Below are positions 4,950 through 5,782 of a DNA stretch of 5,782 bases, in pieces. Where the stretch lies: positions 1 through 5,782 of the forward strand of contig QMPB01000331.1 in NCBI GenBank assembly GCA_003648395.1, read 5' to 3'. How positions within the stretch are numbered: the first letter of the stretch is position 1; each line of letters starts with the position of its first letter. The notes under the pieces were generated by a model. It worked only from the letters and a program-made list of their open reading frames with translations, was not told the DNA's origin and did no database searches. The position numbers were made by a program, and so were the translations under genes. The stretch comes from Bacteroidota bacterium. GTDB lineage: Bacteria > Bacteroidota > Bacteroidia > Bacteroidales > UBA1556.

Positions 4950-5782
4950 ATGTTAAAAAGAGAAATAATAGAAAGTTGGAAGCAGAGTATAATAACTAGA
5001 AGGTTAGAATATTTTGCATTAAAATCAGATACGTATTCTCGGCGCATGAGCATGAATATATTTATGGCAGTAATAATGGGTGGTTTGTTTTTAAGCTCAT
5101 GTACTGAAAAAATAGATATTGATTTGGGAACAACATATACCAGACTTGTAGTATCAGGAAATATTACACCACAGTTGGGGAACCAATATATACGGTTAAC
5201 AAAATCAGCCGACTATTTCTCAAATCAACCTCCCCCTGATGTAACTGGTGCAACTGTTATGGTTGATGATGGTAGCTTTTCTGTTCAATTTATTGAAGAT
5301 ACTAATAATATTGGCTACTATTTTGCACCTTCAAACTATATTGGAGTATCAGGAACTACATATGATTTAAGTATAAAACTAGCTCAGCCAATAAATGGTA
5401 CGGTAAATTACTCAGCAAATGAAACAATGCCAATACTTGCCGATAATATCGACTCAATAGTAGTTGAATTAAATGAAAAGGCCAGTAGGTGGATGGTGAG
5501 GTTGTATGCATGGGAGCCACCTTCAACAGATTTTTATATGTTTAACGGTATGAGGAATGGTACAATTATTACTGATAGTGTGTCGAGGTTAAATATTAGT
5601 GATGATAGGCTATATAACGGAAATTATACTGCCGGTGCTGTTGTATTAATGCTTTATGAGGATGAACTGCAGCCAGGTGATACTTTTACATTGATACTTT
5701 CAAATATAACAGAGGAATATGCTAACTTTTTGCTCGAATTACAGGATGAGATTCGTCCCAACGACCCAATGTTTAGTGGTCC
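4950..5782 (+). CDS. DUF4249 family lipoprotein, 3' partial
   Basis: The frame is open from the ATG at 4950 to the right edge (277 full codons). From residue 33 it reads MSMNIFMAVIMGGLFLSSC, a lipoprotein signal with the lipid-carrying Cys encoded at 5100-5102. After it come TEKIDIDL, TRLVVSGNITP, IRLTKSADYFSNQPPPDVTGATV, a conserved GVSGTTYDLSI and the IDSIVVEL segment, which I recognise as the DUF4249 family. Members are Bacteroidota lipoproteins nearly always encoded beside a TonB-dependent receptor. A role as its ligand-binding partner, like SusD, is inferred and not proven. The start is uncertain: ATG 4950 is one base after the receptor stop (translational coupling), but ATG 5046 or 5052 would give a standard signal peptide. 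I favour 4950 because the Arg-Arg just before the hydrophobic core (residues 31-32) would be lost with a later start. The C-terminal part lies beyond the window. Confidence 0.88.
   Translation, partial: MLKREIIESWKQSIITRRLEYFALKSDTYSRRMSMNIFMAVIMGGLFLSSCTEKIDIDLGTTYTRLVVSGNITPQLGNQYIRLTKSADYFSNQPPPDVTGATVMVDDGSFSVQFIEDTNNIGYYFAPSNYIGVSGTTYDLSIKLAQPINGTVNYSANETMPILADNIDSIVVELNEKASRWMVRLYAWEPPSTDFYMFNGMRNGTIITDSVSRLNISDDRLYNGNYTAGAVVLMLYEDELQPGDTFTLILSNITEEYANFLLELQDEIRPNDPMFSG

Overview
The window looks like chromosomal DNA of a Bacteroidota bacterium. It is AT-rich throughout. It carries an outer-membrane TonB-dependent receptor with an N-terminal carboxypeptidase-regulatory-like domain, paired with a DUF4249 lipoprotein, an arrangement typical of that phylum. 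Copies of the Bacteroidota -7 promoter element (TAnnTTTG) precede several genes, and clear Shine-Dalgarno sites are not obvious. The proS tail is of the archaeal/eukaryotic-like (type 3) form common in the phylum. I cannot narrow the taxonomy further from the sequence.

Layout: the 3' end of proS (1-180, +) is followed by about 550 bases without a convincing gene, holding a compact double hairpin (426-451) and a long imperfect inverted repeat (495-632). Next comes an unrecognised secreted protein (728-1345, +). Convergent with it, and overlapping its last 21 bases, is a MazE/AbrB-type antitoxin gene (1325-1555, -) whose 3' end looks replaced and which has no toxin gene beside it. A perfect 12-bp inverted repeat straddles its start codon. 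A rhomboid intramembrane protease (1648-2310, -) with all key residues follows. Divergent from it is a two-gene unit: a TonB-dependent receptor (2510-4948, +) and, one base later, a DUF4249 lipoprotein (4950 to the window edge, +).

How the genes work together: the receptor and the lipoprotein almost certainly form one outer-membrane uptake system, with a TonB-driven barrel and a surface or periplasmic lipoprotein partner. The substrate cannot be told. The rhomboid gene shares the divergent promoter region with this system, but a functional link is only speculation. The antitoxin gene looks like a decaying remnant of a toxin-antitoxin locus. The points most worth a second look are the MazE truncation junction, the inverted repeat over its start, and the fact that receptor and lipoprotein both appear to begin with about 30 extra residues ahead of an otherwise ordinary signal peptide. 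I see no clear sign of a wholly new multi-gene system.
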